This document shows, in pieces, positions 1 to 8,994 of a DNA stretch of 15,311 bases. The position numbers were made by a program, and so were the translations under genes. The stretch covers positions 1 through 15,311 of the forward strand of contig ONEU01000127.1 of assembly GCA_900316925.1 (NCBI GenBank), written 5' to 3'. The DNA is from an uncultured Eubacteriales bacterium. GTDB taxonomy: Bacteria > Bacillota > Clostridia > Oscillospirales > Acutalibacteraceae. The notes below the pieces were generated by a model, which was not told where the DNA came from, did not search any database, and worked only from the letters and a program-made list of their open reading frames with translations. Within the stretch, counting starts at the first letter, position 1. Each line of letters opens with the position of its first letter.

Positions 1-2
1 AA

Positions 3-476
3 AATAAGCTTCCCAAAACCGCCGCCACCGAGAAAAATATGACAAAGCAGCTCATTACAAAGGGCGGCAACGAGATCACGATAGACGACACCCAGGACAA
101 GCAGAAGATAACCATGAAAACAAAAAACGGCAAGGGCTTTGAGTTTGACGAGGAAAAGGATACGATCACCCTGCACGATAAGGACGGTAAGAACAGCGTG
201 ACGATTGATTCCAAAAAGGGAGAGGTCACGATAGCGGCCGATAAGAAGCTCATAATCAAGGTCGGCGGCAGTCAGGCGGCACTTTTTGACGGCAGCGGAA
301 AAAAGATAAGCCTGAGCAGTGCAACGATAGAATTAAAGGCGGATAAAGACCTGAATGCCAAGGGGCAGAACGTGAAGATAGACGGCACCTCCATGAAGGT
401 GAACGGTGCAAGCTCACTGCAGCTTTCATCCAGCGGTTCTACCCAGGTAAAGGGCACGATAGTAAAAATCAACTAA
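3..476 (+). CDS. VgrG/gp5-like spike protein, C-terminal beta-helix (5' partial)
   Basis: The reading frame is open from the first bases of the window with no stop before the first internal ATG at 39, so this is the last 157 or so residues of a larger protein that begins upstream; ATG 39 is probably not the start. The visible part has short alternating strands with a repeated hydrophobic/Gly/Asp pattern (GGNEITIDDT, then KITMKTKNGKGFEF, DTITLHDKDG, NSVTIDSKKGEVTIAADKKL), which is the signature of the gp5/VgrG needle, a trimeric beta-helix that forms the puncturing spike under the tube. It lies immediately before a gp25-like gene, as Afp8/Pvc8 does before Afp9/Pvc9. The OB-fold and gp27-like parts must lie outside the window. 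No effector extension is seen after the helix; the protein ends right after it. Confidence 0.85.
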   Translation, partial: NKLPKTAATEKNMTKQLITKGGNEITIDDTQDKQKITMKTKNGKGFEFDEEKDTITLHDKDGKNSVTIDSKKGEVTIAADKKLIIKVGGSQAALFDGSGKKISLSSATIELKADKDLNAKGQNVKIDGTSMKVNGASSLQLSSSGSTQVKGTIVKIN

Positions 477-481
477 GGAGG
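475..481 (+). promoter_or_regulatory. Ribosome binding site of the gp25-like gene, overlapping the spike stop codon
   Basis: A perfect AAGGAGG begins inside the TAA stop of the spike gene and ends 7 bases before ATG 489. This suggests tight translational linkage of spike and wedge protein. Confidence 0.8.
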
Positions 482-488
482 ACGCAAA

Positions 489-920
489 ATGGACGAAAAA
501 AGCAGCAAGAGCTTTCTTGGTACAGGCTTTAAATTCCCCGTACAGGTAGACAGCCTGACAGGAAGGGTGCGTACTTCTTCAAACGAAGAGGACATCAAGG
601 AATCGATCAGAATCATACTCGGCACGCAGCCGGGTGAACGCCCCATGTCGCCTCACTTTGGCTGCTCCATAAACGCCTTTGCTTTTGGTACGTCCGATTA
701 TACCTCCATGCAGATGATGAAAAGAGAGGTTGAAAGCTCTCTCATCATGTGGGAGCCGAGGATCAAGGACATTGAGGTGGAGATTGTGCAGTCGCCTGAC
801 GACAGCGGCGTGCTGCTCATTCAGATCGGCTATGTGGTGCGCTCCACCAACAACCCCTTTAACCTTGTATACCCCTTCTATATCAGTGAAGGTTACAACG
901 AGGGCGCGATGATCCGATAA
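489..920 (+). CDS. gp25-like baseplate wedge protein (GPW/gp25 family)
   Basis: This 143-residue protein has the length and core motif of the gp25/Afp9 family. The diagnostic stretch, near residues 45-60, is LGTQPGERPMSPHFGC, followed by an aromatic/hydrophobic segment (NAFAFG) and a C-terminal beta region (ESSLIMWEPRIKDIEVEI, then VLLIQIGYVVRSTNN). In phage T4, T6SS and eCIS, gp25-like proteins sit in the inner baseplate and help nucleate sheath assembly. The start is ATG 489, chosen for the perfect Shine-Dalgarno seven bases upstream. It follows the spike gene by 12 bases and precedes the first baseplate-J gene by 48. The family call is firm; the cellular role is from homology. Confidence 0.92.
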   Translation: MDEKSSKSFLGTGFKFPVQVDSLTGRVRTSSNEEDIKESIRIILGTQPGERPMSPHFGCSINAFAFGTSDYTSMQMMKREVESSLIMWEPRIKDIEVEIVQSPDDSGVLLIQIGYVVRSTNNPFNLVYPFYISEGYNEGAMIR

Positions 921-968
921 AGCGCCCGTTGGAATTTCAGCAGAATGACGGAAAGGAATTGATGAAAC

Positions 969-3929
969 GTGGTGAAAACAGACGCCCGCAGTAAAAAGGA
1001 TATACAGGATATACTTTGCAAGAGAGCTGCAAGCTATACCCCCGAGTGGAATATGGATCTGGCGCAGCCCGACATTGCGGCGGCTCTGGCTTTAGCTTGT
1101 GCAGAGATGTTTGAAGGTACTGTCAAGAAGATAAACGGACTTCCGCTTAAAAACGAGATTGCCTTCTTTAATCTGATCAATGCGTCGCTCAAGCCGGCTT
1201 CACCCTCTGAGGGTTATGTGAGCTTTCTTCTTTCCACGGATGATGCAGAGCCTGTTGAGGTTCCGAAGGGCACTGTGCTTACTTCCTATGCAGGAGGTGA
1301 CGAGCCGATCCATTTTGAGACCAAGGACGATGTTCTGGTGTCTGCCTCCAAGATCGTCAGGAGCTTCTGCATTGACGACAGCAGTGACCATATCGGTCGG
1401 TATGAGGATATTGTGAATGAACGCACAAAGCTATTCAGTCTCCCGGAAGTGAATCTCCAGTCACACACGCTGACGCTCTCCCATCCCTATGCCTTCCATA
1501 TCACCAGCAAGGGGGAGCTGAGGATGGCGTTTTTCCACCAGAGCGGAGTGCCTGTGCTGAGCAGCTCTGTGAGTGCACTTACAGACAGCAATGCGGTGAC
1601 GATAGAATATTATTCCCCGAAGCACGGCTATGTGCCCATCCGTGATATACAATACAGAAACGGCGAGCTGGTGCTCATCAAGAGCGAGAAAATGCCGCCG
1701 ATGGAAAATGATGAAAACGGCTGTGCCCTCAGAGTGACGGTAAGAGAGCTGTCTGCGCTGAAGGACCTCAGCTTCTCCTATGTGAACGTGAAGCCCTCGG
1801 GCAGGCTGATAGCACCCGACAGCGTTACGGACGGCATCACCGAGCTGGAGGTCAATTCCTTCTTCGCGTTCGGAGAGCGCTTCCAGATATTCAATGAAAT
1901 CTATCTTGGCTGTACGGAGGTGCTCAACAAGAGGGGTGCCGTTATCACGCTGAATTTTGATATGAACGTGATCCAGGTGCCCATAGAGAACCAACTTGGA
2001 GACGATGAGATCAAATGGAAGTGGATCGCCAACAAGAGCGATTTCAAGGAAAGGACAGCCTATAAGATCACCATCACACAGGTGATCTGGGAATACTACA
2101 ACGGCTACGGCTGGAGCAGGCTTTTCCCGGATAATTCCTACAGTGATATTTTCCGCTACAATGGCGGCGTTATGAACAGCTTCAAGACGATGACCTTTGT
2201 ATGTCCCGAGGATATGAGCAAGGTGTTCGTGGGGGCAAGGGAGGATTACTATATCCGTGCAAGGGTGCTCAAGGCCGATAATCTTTATAAGCTCAAAGGG
2301 TTTTATATGTCGCCGCTGATCAGGAACCTTTCGTTTGACTATCATTATGACAGCGACGGCTGCAGGATCGAGGAAATGAAGGCGGTAAACTGTCTTGAGG
2401 AGATAGACTATTCCGAGAGGGATGTGGCTACCGATCAGGAGTTCGTCCCCTTCTACAGTACAGGAGACAAGGGCAGAACCGTCTATCTGGGATTTTCCTC
2501 GCCCCTTGAGAACGGACCGATCTGCACCCTCTGGGATATCGTGGAGGACCCGCTTGCCGTACGCCCCGAGCTCTTCTGGGAATACTATTCGGAGAGCGGA
2601 TGGAAGCACCTCAATATGGTGGATGAGACAAACGGTTTTACAATCGTCGGCCTGACGGTGTTCCTTGACAATCACGGCTTTGTGAAAAAAAGGCTTTTCG
2701 GCGAGGAACTGTATTGGGTGAGGATCACCGATGTCAATGACAGCTACAAGACCTCGTATGCGGATTACCCGATCATCAACAAGCTCAGCTTCAATTCTGT
2801 GATGTCCAGAAATGTGGATAGCCACAGGGAAGACAGATTTGCTATGAACGTGTATACCGAGGACAGGGAGTTTCAGCTTTCCGCTTCGGGTATACTGGAT
2901 ATATCGGTATATGTCAACGAATACCTCACCCTTTCTGACGAGGAGGTAGTCTCTCTGGAGAAAGAGGGGCGGCTGATGAGAGTCACAGACAGTGCCGGAA
3001 TGACCATAGAGCTTTGGGTAAAGTGGAACGAGGTGAATACCTTCATCATGGAGGACGCCCGTTCACGGAGCTATACCGTAGACAGGGGCAGAGGCACCGT
3101 CACCTTTGGCAACGGCAGAAAGGGCAGGATCCCCTCCGCTTCGGATGAGGACAACATACTTGTTTATTACACGACCGGCGGCGGAGCAAGGACGAATGTG
3201 GATGTGGCTGCCGTGAGCGGAATGGAGCGCTCGATCGGCCTGGTTTCGGAGGTAGTCAATCCCAAGAGCTTCTACGGCGGCAGCGATACCGAAACGGTCT
3301 ATGAGGCGCTGAAAAGAAGCTCTGTGATGCTGAGGACCCAGGGCAGGGCCATCACGGTAAGGGATTATGAAGAACTGGCTCTCTGCTCGTCAAGCTGCAT
3401 CGAGAAGGTAAGGTGTTTCAGCGGCAGAAGCATCACAGGCGGTTTTGACAGGGGGGCTGTGACCCTTGTGGTGCTCAAGAGTCCAAACTGCGATTTCAGC
3501 AAGCTCAGAAATGAGATAAGGAACTATATGCTGCCGAGAATGTCGGGGGCTCTTGCCAGAGAAGACGCCTTCTTCATCACGGAGCCCTCGTTCATCAGGA
3601 TGAATATCAAGGCGGAGCTTGTTGCCAAAAGCCTTGACGGTATCTTTGACCTGAAGAGGACCATCGACCGGTGTATCAGAGAGCACATCGGTTTCTATTC
3701 CGGCCCCAAGGGCAATAACGAATGGATGCTGGGAAGGATACCCAACGAGCACCAGATCAGAAGTGCCGTGCTCCGCATCCAGAATATAGAATATATCAAG
3801 AGCATCAAAATAACCACCTTCGTTTCCGTGGCAGGGAGTCTGAAGGAGATCGACCAGGATGGCATAAAGGAGCTTGCATACATCCTGCCGGTAAGCGGAG
3901 AAAACGATATCAGTATCACACTCTCGTAA
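969..3929 (+). CDS. Baseplate J-like protein (Afp11/Pvc11-type)
   Basis: This large 986-residue protein should form the outer wedge of the CIS baseplate. Near residues 95-125 is the usual N-terminal J segment (VPKGTVLTSYAGG, then IHFETKDDVLV). The C-terminal third carries the core J signatures: FGNGRKGRIPSA near residue 713, YYTTGGGARTNVDVAAVSG, then VNPKSFYGGSDTET near 763 and GRAITVRDYEELAL near 798. The middle 600 residues are a large insertion rich in aromatic beta segments (VIWEYYNGYGWSRLF and ELFWEYYSESGWKHLN look like two related copies). The start is uncertain between the tandem GTG codons at 969 and 972; AAAGGA at 952-957 supports either, with somewhat long spacing. A second J-like gene follows after a short gap, a pairing typical of eCIS. 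Confidence 0.9.
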   Translation: MVKTDARSKKDIQDILCKRAASYTPEWNMDLAQPDIAAALALACAEMFEGTVKKINGLPLKNEIAFFNLINASLKPASPSEGYVSFLLSTDDAEPVEVPKGTVLTSYAGGDEPIHFETKDDVLVSASKIVRSFCIDDSSDHIGRYEDIVNERTKLFSLPEVNLQSHTLTLSHPYAFHITSKGELRMAFFHQSGVPVLSSSVSALTDSNAVTIEYYSPKHGYVPIRDIQYRNGELVLIKSEKMPPMENDENGCALRVTVRELSALKDLSFSYVNVKPSGRLIAPDSVTDGITELEVNSFFAFGERFQIFNEIYLGCTEVLNKRGAVITLNFDMNVIQVPIENQLGDDEIKWKWIANKSDFKERTAYKITITQVIWEYYNGYGWSRLFPDNSYSDIFRYNGGVMNSFKTMTFVCPEDMSKVFVGAREDYYIRARVLKADNLYKLKGFYMSPLIRNLSFDYHYDSDGCRIEEMKAVNCLEEIDYSERDVATDQEFVPFYSTGDKGRTVYLGFSSPLENGPICTLWDIVEDPLAVRPELFWEYYSESGWKHLNMVDETNGFTIVGLTVFLDNHGFVKKRLFGEELYWVRITDVNDSYKTSYADYPIINKLSFNSVMSRNVDSHREDRFAMNVYTEDREFQLSASGILDISVYVNEYLTLSDEEVVSLEKEGRLMRVTDSAGMTIELWVKWNEVNTFIMEDARSRSYTVDRGRGTVTFGNGRKGRIPSASDEDNILVYYTTGGGARTNVDVAAVSGMERSIGLVSEVVNPKSFYGGSDTETVYEALKRSSVMLRTQGRAITVRDYEELALCSSSCIEKVRCFSGRSITGGFDRGAVTLVVLKSPNCDFSKLRNEIRNYMLPRMSGALAREDAFFITEPSFIRMNIKAELVAKSLDGIFDLKRTIDRCIREHIGFYSGPKGNNEWMLGRIPNEHQIRSAVLRIQNIEYIKSIKITTFVSVAGSLKEIDQDGIKELAYILPVSGENDISITLS

Positions 3930-3962
3930 GAGTATGGAAATAAATCTGAATGAATGTTCAGC

Positions 3963-3968
3963 AAGGAA
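3963..3968 (+). promoter_or_regulatory. Ribosome binding site deciding the start of the second baseplate-J gene
   Basis: AAGGAA lies 9 bases before ATG 3978. The alternative ATG at 3954 is in frame but has no comparable purine-rich site in front of it, and this site would then lie inside the coding sequence. Confidence 0.65.
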
Positions 3969-3977
3969 GTGATTCTC

Positions 3978-6038
3978 ATGCTGCCCGATATTGATCTTGA
4001 CAGCGAAAGCTTTGACGATATCATGGAAAATGCAAAAAACAGAATAGTAAGCACCTACCCCGAGTGGACAGACCTGAACTACCACGATCCCGGCGTTACC
4101 ATGCTGGAAATGTTCGCCTGGCTGAAAGAGATACAGCAATACTATCTCAACAGAATAGGCCCTGACAATATCGGAAAATTTTTCAAGCTCCTGGGAATTA
4201 ACCGGCGTACCAAAAAGCCCTCATCCACCCAGGTGAGGGTGACATATTCCGAAGACATCGTGGCAGCGGCAGGTACAAGGCTGTATGCGGGCGGAATATG
4301 CTTTGAAGCGGACCAGAGGACCTATATTTCTTCGGCAAGGATCATCTGCTGCATCAGCAGGAACGGGGATGAGGAAAGAGTGGTTGACCGCTCATCCCTT
4401 GCCTTCGGAGGCGATCTGAGAATCATGCCCTTCCCCTCCGGATATTCGGGGGAGTTTTACATCGGCTTTGACAAGCCGCTGAAAGAAGGCGAGCAGCACC
4501 GGCTGTATGTCGGGATAAGTGATAAGGACCCGGTCAAAAGAAACCCCATTACGAACCCTGAAACGTTTATCCCGCTTGCCCGGATGCAGGCGGAATACTT
4601 CGACGGCTTGTCCTGGAAGAAAATGGAATGTGTTGACAATACCCACAGCTTTCTTGCCTCGGGGATTATTATGATGAAGCCCCGGCACCGGCATCGTAAG
4701 TGCAGAGTGAGCGAGAGTGAAGCGTATTTTGTGCGCTTCCGGCTGACGGAAGGTGAATATGACACCATACCGCTGATTAAAAGTCTTGAATTCAGACTGC
4801 TGCCCGTAACACAGCGGGAAACCCTCGCCGAGTACTTTGATCTGCCTGCATCCGACAAGATCCGGCTGCATACGGAGCTTTCCGTGACCGGTACCACCAG
4901 GATTTTCCTCCGAGGCGACGACGGACTGTTCACTTTCGTTCCGAACTATGAAAAGCGTCTGGATGAGGGAACCGGCGAGGTGACTGTCAGGATTCCGGAG
5001 CTGCAGGGAGCTTCCTCTGTGAGGATCGTGAACCTTGCCCGTGAGATCCTTGGCAGCAACGTGATCGGAGTGGGGCTGGGACTGCCGTTCCAGGAGTATG
5101 AGCTTGGCAGCACAAAGCTGGAATACGAGAGCTTTGCGATTATGACGGAGCTTCCTGCAAGCGGAGGCAGGCTTGTGGAGTGGAAAAAGGTAAAGGACTT
5201 TTCTACTGCAAAGGCGGATGATTTTGTATATATATTGGACACCAGCAAAGGTGTCATCAAATTCGGGGACTGCATCAGGGGCATGGCGCCTGAGGGCAGG
5301 ATATTCCTCATCGGCTGCTCTGAAACCTTAGGGGCAGACGGCAATGTTTCCGTCGGGAAAATAGACCGCATGGGGGAAAGTGACGACAGCAGCATCGTGA
5401 TCTCGAACCTGCGCCGCTCGGACGGCGGACTGAATGAAGAAACCGTTGAAAGCTGCTGTTTAAGGGCGCATCTGATGCTTCGCTCCACAGAGACGCTGGT
5501 GACGGATGAAGATGTGGAAAGATTCATCACCGGGGTGCAGGGACTGAAGATCGAAAAATGTCAGATGATCAATGATAACAGGTCAAAGTCTGACCCGGTG
5601 CGGTCGGTGATCGTAAAACCCTGGACGCTTGAAGGGAAGGGTGTGCCGAGCGAGAGCTACAAGCGCAACATCCTCGCGGCTCTTGAAAAGAAACGGATGC
5701 TGGGAACAGGCTTTCGCATCGTCAGCCCGAAGTATTCCGGCGTGAGGGTGTTTGTGACGGTGAAAGTGGAGAGGTCTGCTTCAAACCCGAGAGAAAGAAT
5801 AACAGAGGTAATTAAGGAGTATTTTTCTTCCTACAACAACAGCTTCGGAGCGAAGCTGATATTCAGCAGGCTTTATGAACTGATCGACAGGCTGAGCTTT
5901 GTGATCTCTATCGGTACGCTGAGCCTTGAAATAGACGGCAGCGGAGCGCAGCGCACCCGTGAGGGCGACCTGCTGCTTTCGCCCAACGTAATGGCATATT
6001 TGAGTGAGACAGAGCTTGTGATCAATACAGGCTACTGA
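3978..6038 (+). CDS. Second baseplate J-like / putative baseplate assembly protein (Afp12/Pvc12-type)
   Basis: With the start at ATG 3978 the protein has 686 residues. It opens with MLPDIDLDSESFDDIMENA, then YPEWTDLNYHDPGVTMLEMFAWL, the usual N-terminus of the large baseplate assembly protein of CIS particles; starting at 3954 would add eight residues foreign to that pattern. Further signatures are WKKMECV mid-protein, IKFGDCIRGMAPEGRI near residue 427, GADGNVSVGKI, RRSDGGLNEETVESC near 480 and LVTDEDVERFITGVQGLK near 510, matching the J-type core (gap-and-GG motif followed by a DxE segment). It should pair with the preceding J-like protein as the baseplate wedge heterodimer equivalent to T4 gp6-gp53 or Pvc11-Pvc12. 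The coding frame is intact, with no sign of decay. Confidence 0.9.
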   Translation: MLPDIDLDSESFDDIMENAKNRIVSTYPEWTDLNYHDPGVTMLEMFAWLKEIQQYYLNRIGPDNIGKFFKLLGINRRTKKPSSTQVRVTYSEDIVAAAGTRLYAGGICFEADQRTYISSARIICCISRNGDEERVVDRSSLAFGGDLRIMPFPSGYSGEFYIGFDKPLKEGEQHRLYVGISDKDPVKRNPITNPETFIPLARMQAEYFDGLSWKKMECVDNTHSFLASGIIMMKPRHRHRKCRVSESEAYFVRFRLTEGEYDTIPLIKSLEFRLLPVTQRETLAEYFDLPASDKIRLHTELSVTGTTRIFLRGDDGLFTFVPNYEKRLDEGTGEVTVRIPELQGASSVRIVNLAREILGSNVIGVGLGLPFQEYELGSTKLEYESFAIMTELPASGGRLVEWKKVKDFSTAKADDFVYILDTSKGVIKFGDCIRGMAPEGRIFLIGCSETLGADGNVSVGKIDRMGESDDSSIVISNLRRSDGGLNEETVESCCLRAHLMLRSTETLVTDEDVERFITGVQGLKIEKCQMINDNRSKSDPVRSVIVKPWTLEGKGVPSESYKRNILAALEKKRMLGTGFRIVSPKYSGVRVFVTVKVERSASNPRERITEVIKEYFSSYNNSFGAKLIFSRLYELIDRLSFVISIGTLSLEIDGSGAQRTREGDLLLSPNVMAYLSETELVINTGY

Positions 6039-6068
6039 TAATGCATATCTGACAGAGGGGCCTTTTTC

Positions 6069-7235
6069 ATGAGAGAAAAGCTGAAATATTTTATACTGAA
6101 CAAAGCCTATGACTATAACAGAGGGATACTGGAGAATATGGTCGTGAGAGGCGGAGATCTCTGCTTTGAGTCGAAAAGCAAGGCGGGTGTCGGGCGTTTC
6201 CTTACGAGGATATTTGATTCCGGAGAGCGTGAAATGATCTGGCACAGACTGGTAATCAGCACGGAGGGCTGCCCGGATGAGGACCTGAGGGTGACGGTCT
6301 ATGCCTGCGACAAGGAGAAAATGAAGCTTGCCGGCGAAGAGACGACGATCAATGAGGTGTTTGACGCCCCTGATCTGTCGCTTGACGATAAGCTGAGGGC
6401 GTTTTCTCCGATGGTAAAAAAGCGGGCGTCGGGGGTTTCCGATATCCTGCTGCATGATGTGAGCGGAAGGTATCTGTGGCTGCTGGTGGAAATGTACAGC
6501 CCCAACGATTCTGCCGCGAAGATAAACGATATGATGATCTATCTGCCGGCAGGCTCCTGGATCGACAAGCTCCCGCAGATCTATCGCAGGAGCGACAAGC
6601 AGGGACATTTTCTTGAACGATATCTGGGCATTTTCCAGACCTTCTATGAGGAGCTTGATGCCGAGATTGCTGACGTTTCAAACTGCTTCGACCCGGAATG
6701 TGCGGAGAGTGATTTCCTTGAGATGCTGTCAGGCTGGCTCAATATTAACGATACCAGTATCTGGTCCCAGGATCAGCTTCGCAGGCTGCTGCTCAATGCG
6801 GTAAAGCTCTACCGCATGAGAGGCACCAAAGAGGGACTTTCACAGCTTCTGGAGCTGTACTTGGGCGAGAAGCCCTTCATCATCGAAGGGTTTGCCGTGA
6901 GACAGCAGACGGAAAACAAAGACGAGAAGGCCCTTGCTGCCATGTACGGCAGCAGTCCATATACCGTCACGGTGCTTGTAAAGCCCGGACATAATCTGGA
7001 GATCATCCGGCGGCTGGCACTTGAGATGCTGCCTGCATCGGTGGAACTGAAGCTTGCCGAGCTTGATCCCTTCATCTTTCTTGATAATTATGCCTATCTG
7101 GGAGTCAACACTTCCCTTGGCAATTATCGTCCTGCCATTCTTGACGGCAGGTCTCAGATTTCACTATCCACCCTGGGGCAGGAGCCGCAGGATAAAGACC
7201 ATGAAAAAGGAGGAATACCCGAAGATAACGGGTGA
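6069..7235 (+). CDS. Phage tail protein I-like baseplate protein (TIGR02242-type)
   Basis: The protein has 388 residues. The C-terminal part, from about residue 162, holds the recognisable domain: SWIDKLPQIYRRSD, FLERYLGIFQTFYEELDAEI, CFDPECAESDFLEMLSGWL, then RRLLLNAVKLYRMRGTKEGL and LLELYLGEKPFIIEGF. This helical pattern (a dozen residues after a short D-P, WL, then a basic YRxRGT helix) is that of TIGR02242/phage P2 gpI-like tail proteins found next to baseplate-J genes. The first 155 residues form a separate, probably beta-rich region (GGDLCFESKSKAGVGRF, then WHRLVISTEGCPDEDLRVTV) that may bind a neighbouring component. Start ATG 6069 has AGAGGGG nine bases upstream. Its stop overlaps the start of the next gene. 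Probable role: outer baseplate and fibre attachment, by family. Confidence 0.85.
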   Translation: MREKLKYFILNKAYDYNRGILENMVVRGGDLCFESKSKAGVGRFLTRIFDSGEREMIWHRLVISTEGCPDEDLRVTVYACDKEKMKLAGEETTINEVFDAPDLSLDDKLRAFSPMVKKRASGVSDILLHDVSGRYLWLLVEMYSPNDSAAKINDMMIYLPAGSWIDKLPQIYRRSDKQGHFLERYLGIFQTFYEELDAEIADVSNCFDPECAESDFLEMLSGWLNINDTSIWSQDQLRRLLLNAVKLYRMRGTKEGLSQLLELYLGEKPFIIEGFAVRQQTENKDEKALAAMYGSSPYTVTVLVKPGHNLEIIRRLALEMLPASVELKLAELDPFIFLDNYAYLGVNTSLGNYRPAILDGRSQISLSTLGQEPQDKDHEKGGIPEDNG

Positions 7236-8950
7236 CAGCCATGAAAAACACACAGCTTTATCCTTTCGAGAGAAACAAGTACTATTATGGTATGCTTCTT
7301 AGTGTGGAGGATTTCAATTCCGAGCAGAGATACATGAATGACAAGCGCAGGCTGGTCAACAGGCTTGTTCACGGCGTCGGTGTGGTGAGCGGACTGAATG
7401 TTGTTGCCATCGACGACCAGACCATCTCCGTTGAGAGCGGGCTTGCATTTGACAATACCGGCCGTGAGATCATTGTGGATTCTCCGGTGACAAAGAAGCT
7501 CTCCATGATTAAGGGCTACGAAACGGCCATGAGCAGGGGAAGCAATGCTTATGTATATCTTTGTCTGGAATATAACGAGGTAGAAAAGGGTTCCTCCTAT
7601 GATATTTCATCTGCGGACGGATCCGCTGTCCGTGATAAGATCAAAGAGGGCTACAGTCTCTATCTGACATCCTCAGAGCCGGATGACAGTATTGATCCCG
7701 TCAAGGACATCTACGAGGAGACCACCACTGTTTACAGCGACGGAAAACTGCGTATCAGACACGTCATCCCCCGCTTTGTCAACTCCGATTCACAGCTTGA
7801 ACTCAGAGTCGAGATTGAGACCTTTACCAAGCAGTTTGCCTCCTTCTCCTATGACGTTCAGCTTATCTGCCTGACAGATGAGACCGACGATGATTCGGTG
7901 CTTTCCATAAAATTCAATGAGATGCTCTTTGAGAAGAAGGGCAAATATACCCTGATCTACCGGCTCAATACGGGCAATGTTGTGAACGTAAAGGGAAGTG
8001 CAAAGGTGGAGCCGTCTTCGTTCACGCTTGCCTATGATAAGATACCCGTGGAAGCTTCCGCCTCCGGCTGTTCAGAAACAAGCATCATCAAAGGCGACCT
8101 CAGGGAAGCTATCGTGAGCGCCAGCTACAGCAGGGACATGGATTCCCTTTTCAGGGCGGCTCTCGGCCAGAGACTCTATCTTGCCAGGATCAATCTTGTG
8201 AACGCAGGTGAGACAGCCATTATTGAGAGCGTCAGCAATGTTCCCTTCGGACAGTATGTCCTTGGCAACGATCTGCAGAACGCATTGCAGCGATTGGACG
8301 GTATGCCTGCCAGAAGCGTCGTACAGACTGCCCAGAAGAACGATGATCCCGAAGTGCCGGCAGAATCGGAACGAGAGATTGCCGGCGGCGTGTGCAGGGT
8401 AGACCTCAGCTCAGGCAGCCTGAAAAACAAGGTCTTCTACTCGGATGAGATCATTCACGGTCTGGGACTCGGCAGCGTATCCATTATCCTTGGCATCAAG
8501 ACAGAAGACGGCGGCGCCATTTTCGGCGACTCTGAAATCTTCAAGGAAAGCGTGCCGAATATCAAAATCGCCGCAAAGCTTGACCCGACAAAGGGCAGCT
8601 TTGTGGTGGGCGTGATGACAGTAGCAACGGTGCTGAATGACTTTATCGACATCAGATGGACGGCGATCAGAGACATTGACGAGGCAGTAGGCGAGAAGAG
8701 CAAGATGAAGCTGATGATCAAGCCAAATTCTCTTGTGCTCAAGCCCAGAGAGACACGCTATCTTGAGGCAGTGTGCCTGAATATGACCAACAAAACCGTG
8801 CGCTGGTCCGTCTCGCCTGACACGGGCGGAGACATTGATGCTAACGGTCTGTATACCGCTCCCAATACGGAGGGAGTATACGAGGTAGTTGCACAGAGTG
8901 CGATCTATCCTGAACTGAAGGCGTCTATCATGGTTGTTGTCAGGGAATGA
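7232..8950 (+). CDS. CIS-associated protein with conserved N-terminal module and C-terminal Ig-like domain; possible fibre or surface component
   Basis: This 572-residue protein starts at GTG 7232, overlapping the preceding stop (GTGA), or at ATG 7241; no good Shine-Dalgarno lies at the usual distance, so translation may be coupled to the gene before it. Residues 15-75 contain a module I recognise from proteins encoded beside CIS baseplates, NKYYYGMLLSVEDFNSEQRY then NRLVHGVGVVSGLNVV and SGLAFDNTGREIIVD, but I cannot name a tested function. Residues 100-480 are predicted beta-rich and not assigned. The last 80 residues look like a bacterial Ig-like domain: SLVLKPRETRYLEAV, VRWSVSPDTGGDIDANGLYT, then GVYEVVAQSAIYPELKAS. 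Such domains often sit in surface or tail-fibre proteins. No signal peptide or membrane segment is seen. Fibre or collar function is an inference. Confidence 0.6.
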   Translation: MTAMKNTQLYPFERNKYYYGMLLSVEDFNSEQRYMNDKRRLVNRLVHGVGVVSGLNVVAIDDQTISVESGLAFDNTGREIIVDSPVTKKLSMIKGYETAMSRGSNAYVYLCLEYNEVEKGSSYDISSADGSAVRDKIKEGYSLYLTSSEPDDSIDPVKDIYEETTTVYSDGKLRIRHVIPRFVNSDSQLELRVEIETFTKQFASFSYDVQLICLTDETDDDSVLSIKFNEMLFEKKGKYTLIYRLNTGNVVNVKGSAKVEPSSFTLAYDKIPVEASASGCSETSIIKGDLREAIVSASYSRDMDSLFRAALGQRLYLARINLVNAGETAIIESVSNVPFGQYVLGNDLQNALQRLDGMPARSVVQTAQKNDDPEVPAESEREIAGGVCRVDLSSGSLKNKVFYSDEIIHGLGLGSVSIILGIKTEDGGAIFGDSEIFKESVPNIKIAAKLDPTKGSFVVGVMTVATVLNDFIDIRWTAIRDIDEAVGEKSKMKLMIKPNSLVLKPRETRYLEAVCLNMTNKTVRWSVSPDTGGDIDANGLYTAPNTEGVYEVVAQSAIYPELKASIMVVVRE

Positions 8951-8977
8951 TGAGCCGTGAGAGGTAACAAGAACATA

Positions 8978-8986
8978 AAGGGAGGC
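8978..8986 (+). promoter_or_regulatory. Ribosome binding site of the pseudokinase gene (rare TTG start)
   Basis: AAAGGGAGG lies 8 bases before TTG 8995 and 11 bases before GTG 8998. There is no in-frame ATG nearby, so a TTG or GTG start is required. Confidence 0.7.
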
Positions 8987-8994
8987 GCTGCCGC

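Noticed and set aside
1461..2825. 454-codon open frame on the minus strand
   Set aside because: It is a shadow of the baseplate J gene, with no ribosome binding site support and a His/Ile-rich composition typical of antisense frames.
3390..4139. 249-codon open frame on the minus strand spanning two baseplate genes
   Set aside because: It crosses two well-supported + strand genes and their gap, and shows no known domain.
5781..6608. 275-codon open frame on the minus strand
   Set aside because: It overlaps the ends of two + strand genes, with no family resemblance.
1..7235. Ordinary prophage
   Set aside because: No head, portal, terminase, integrase or lysis genes are visible, and a Pvc16-like and PAAR-like pair with eCIS-type gene order fits an injection system better.
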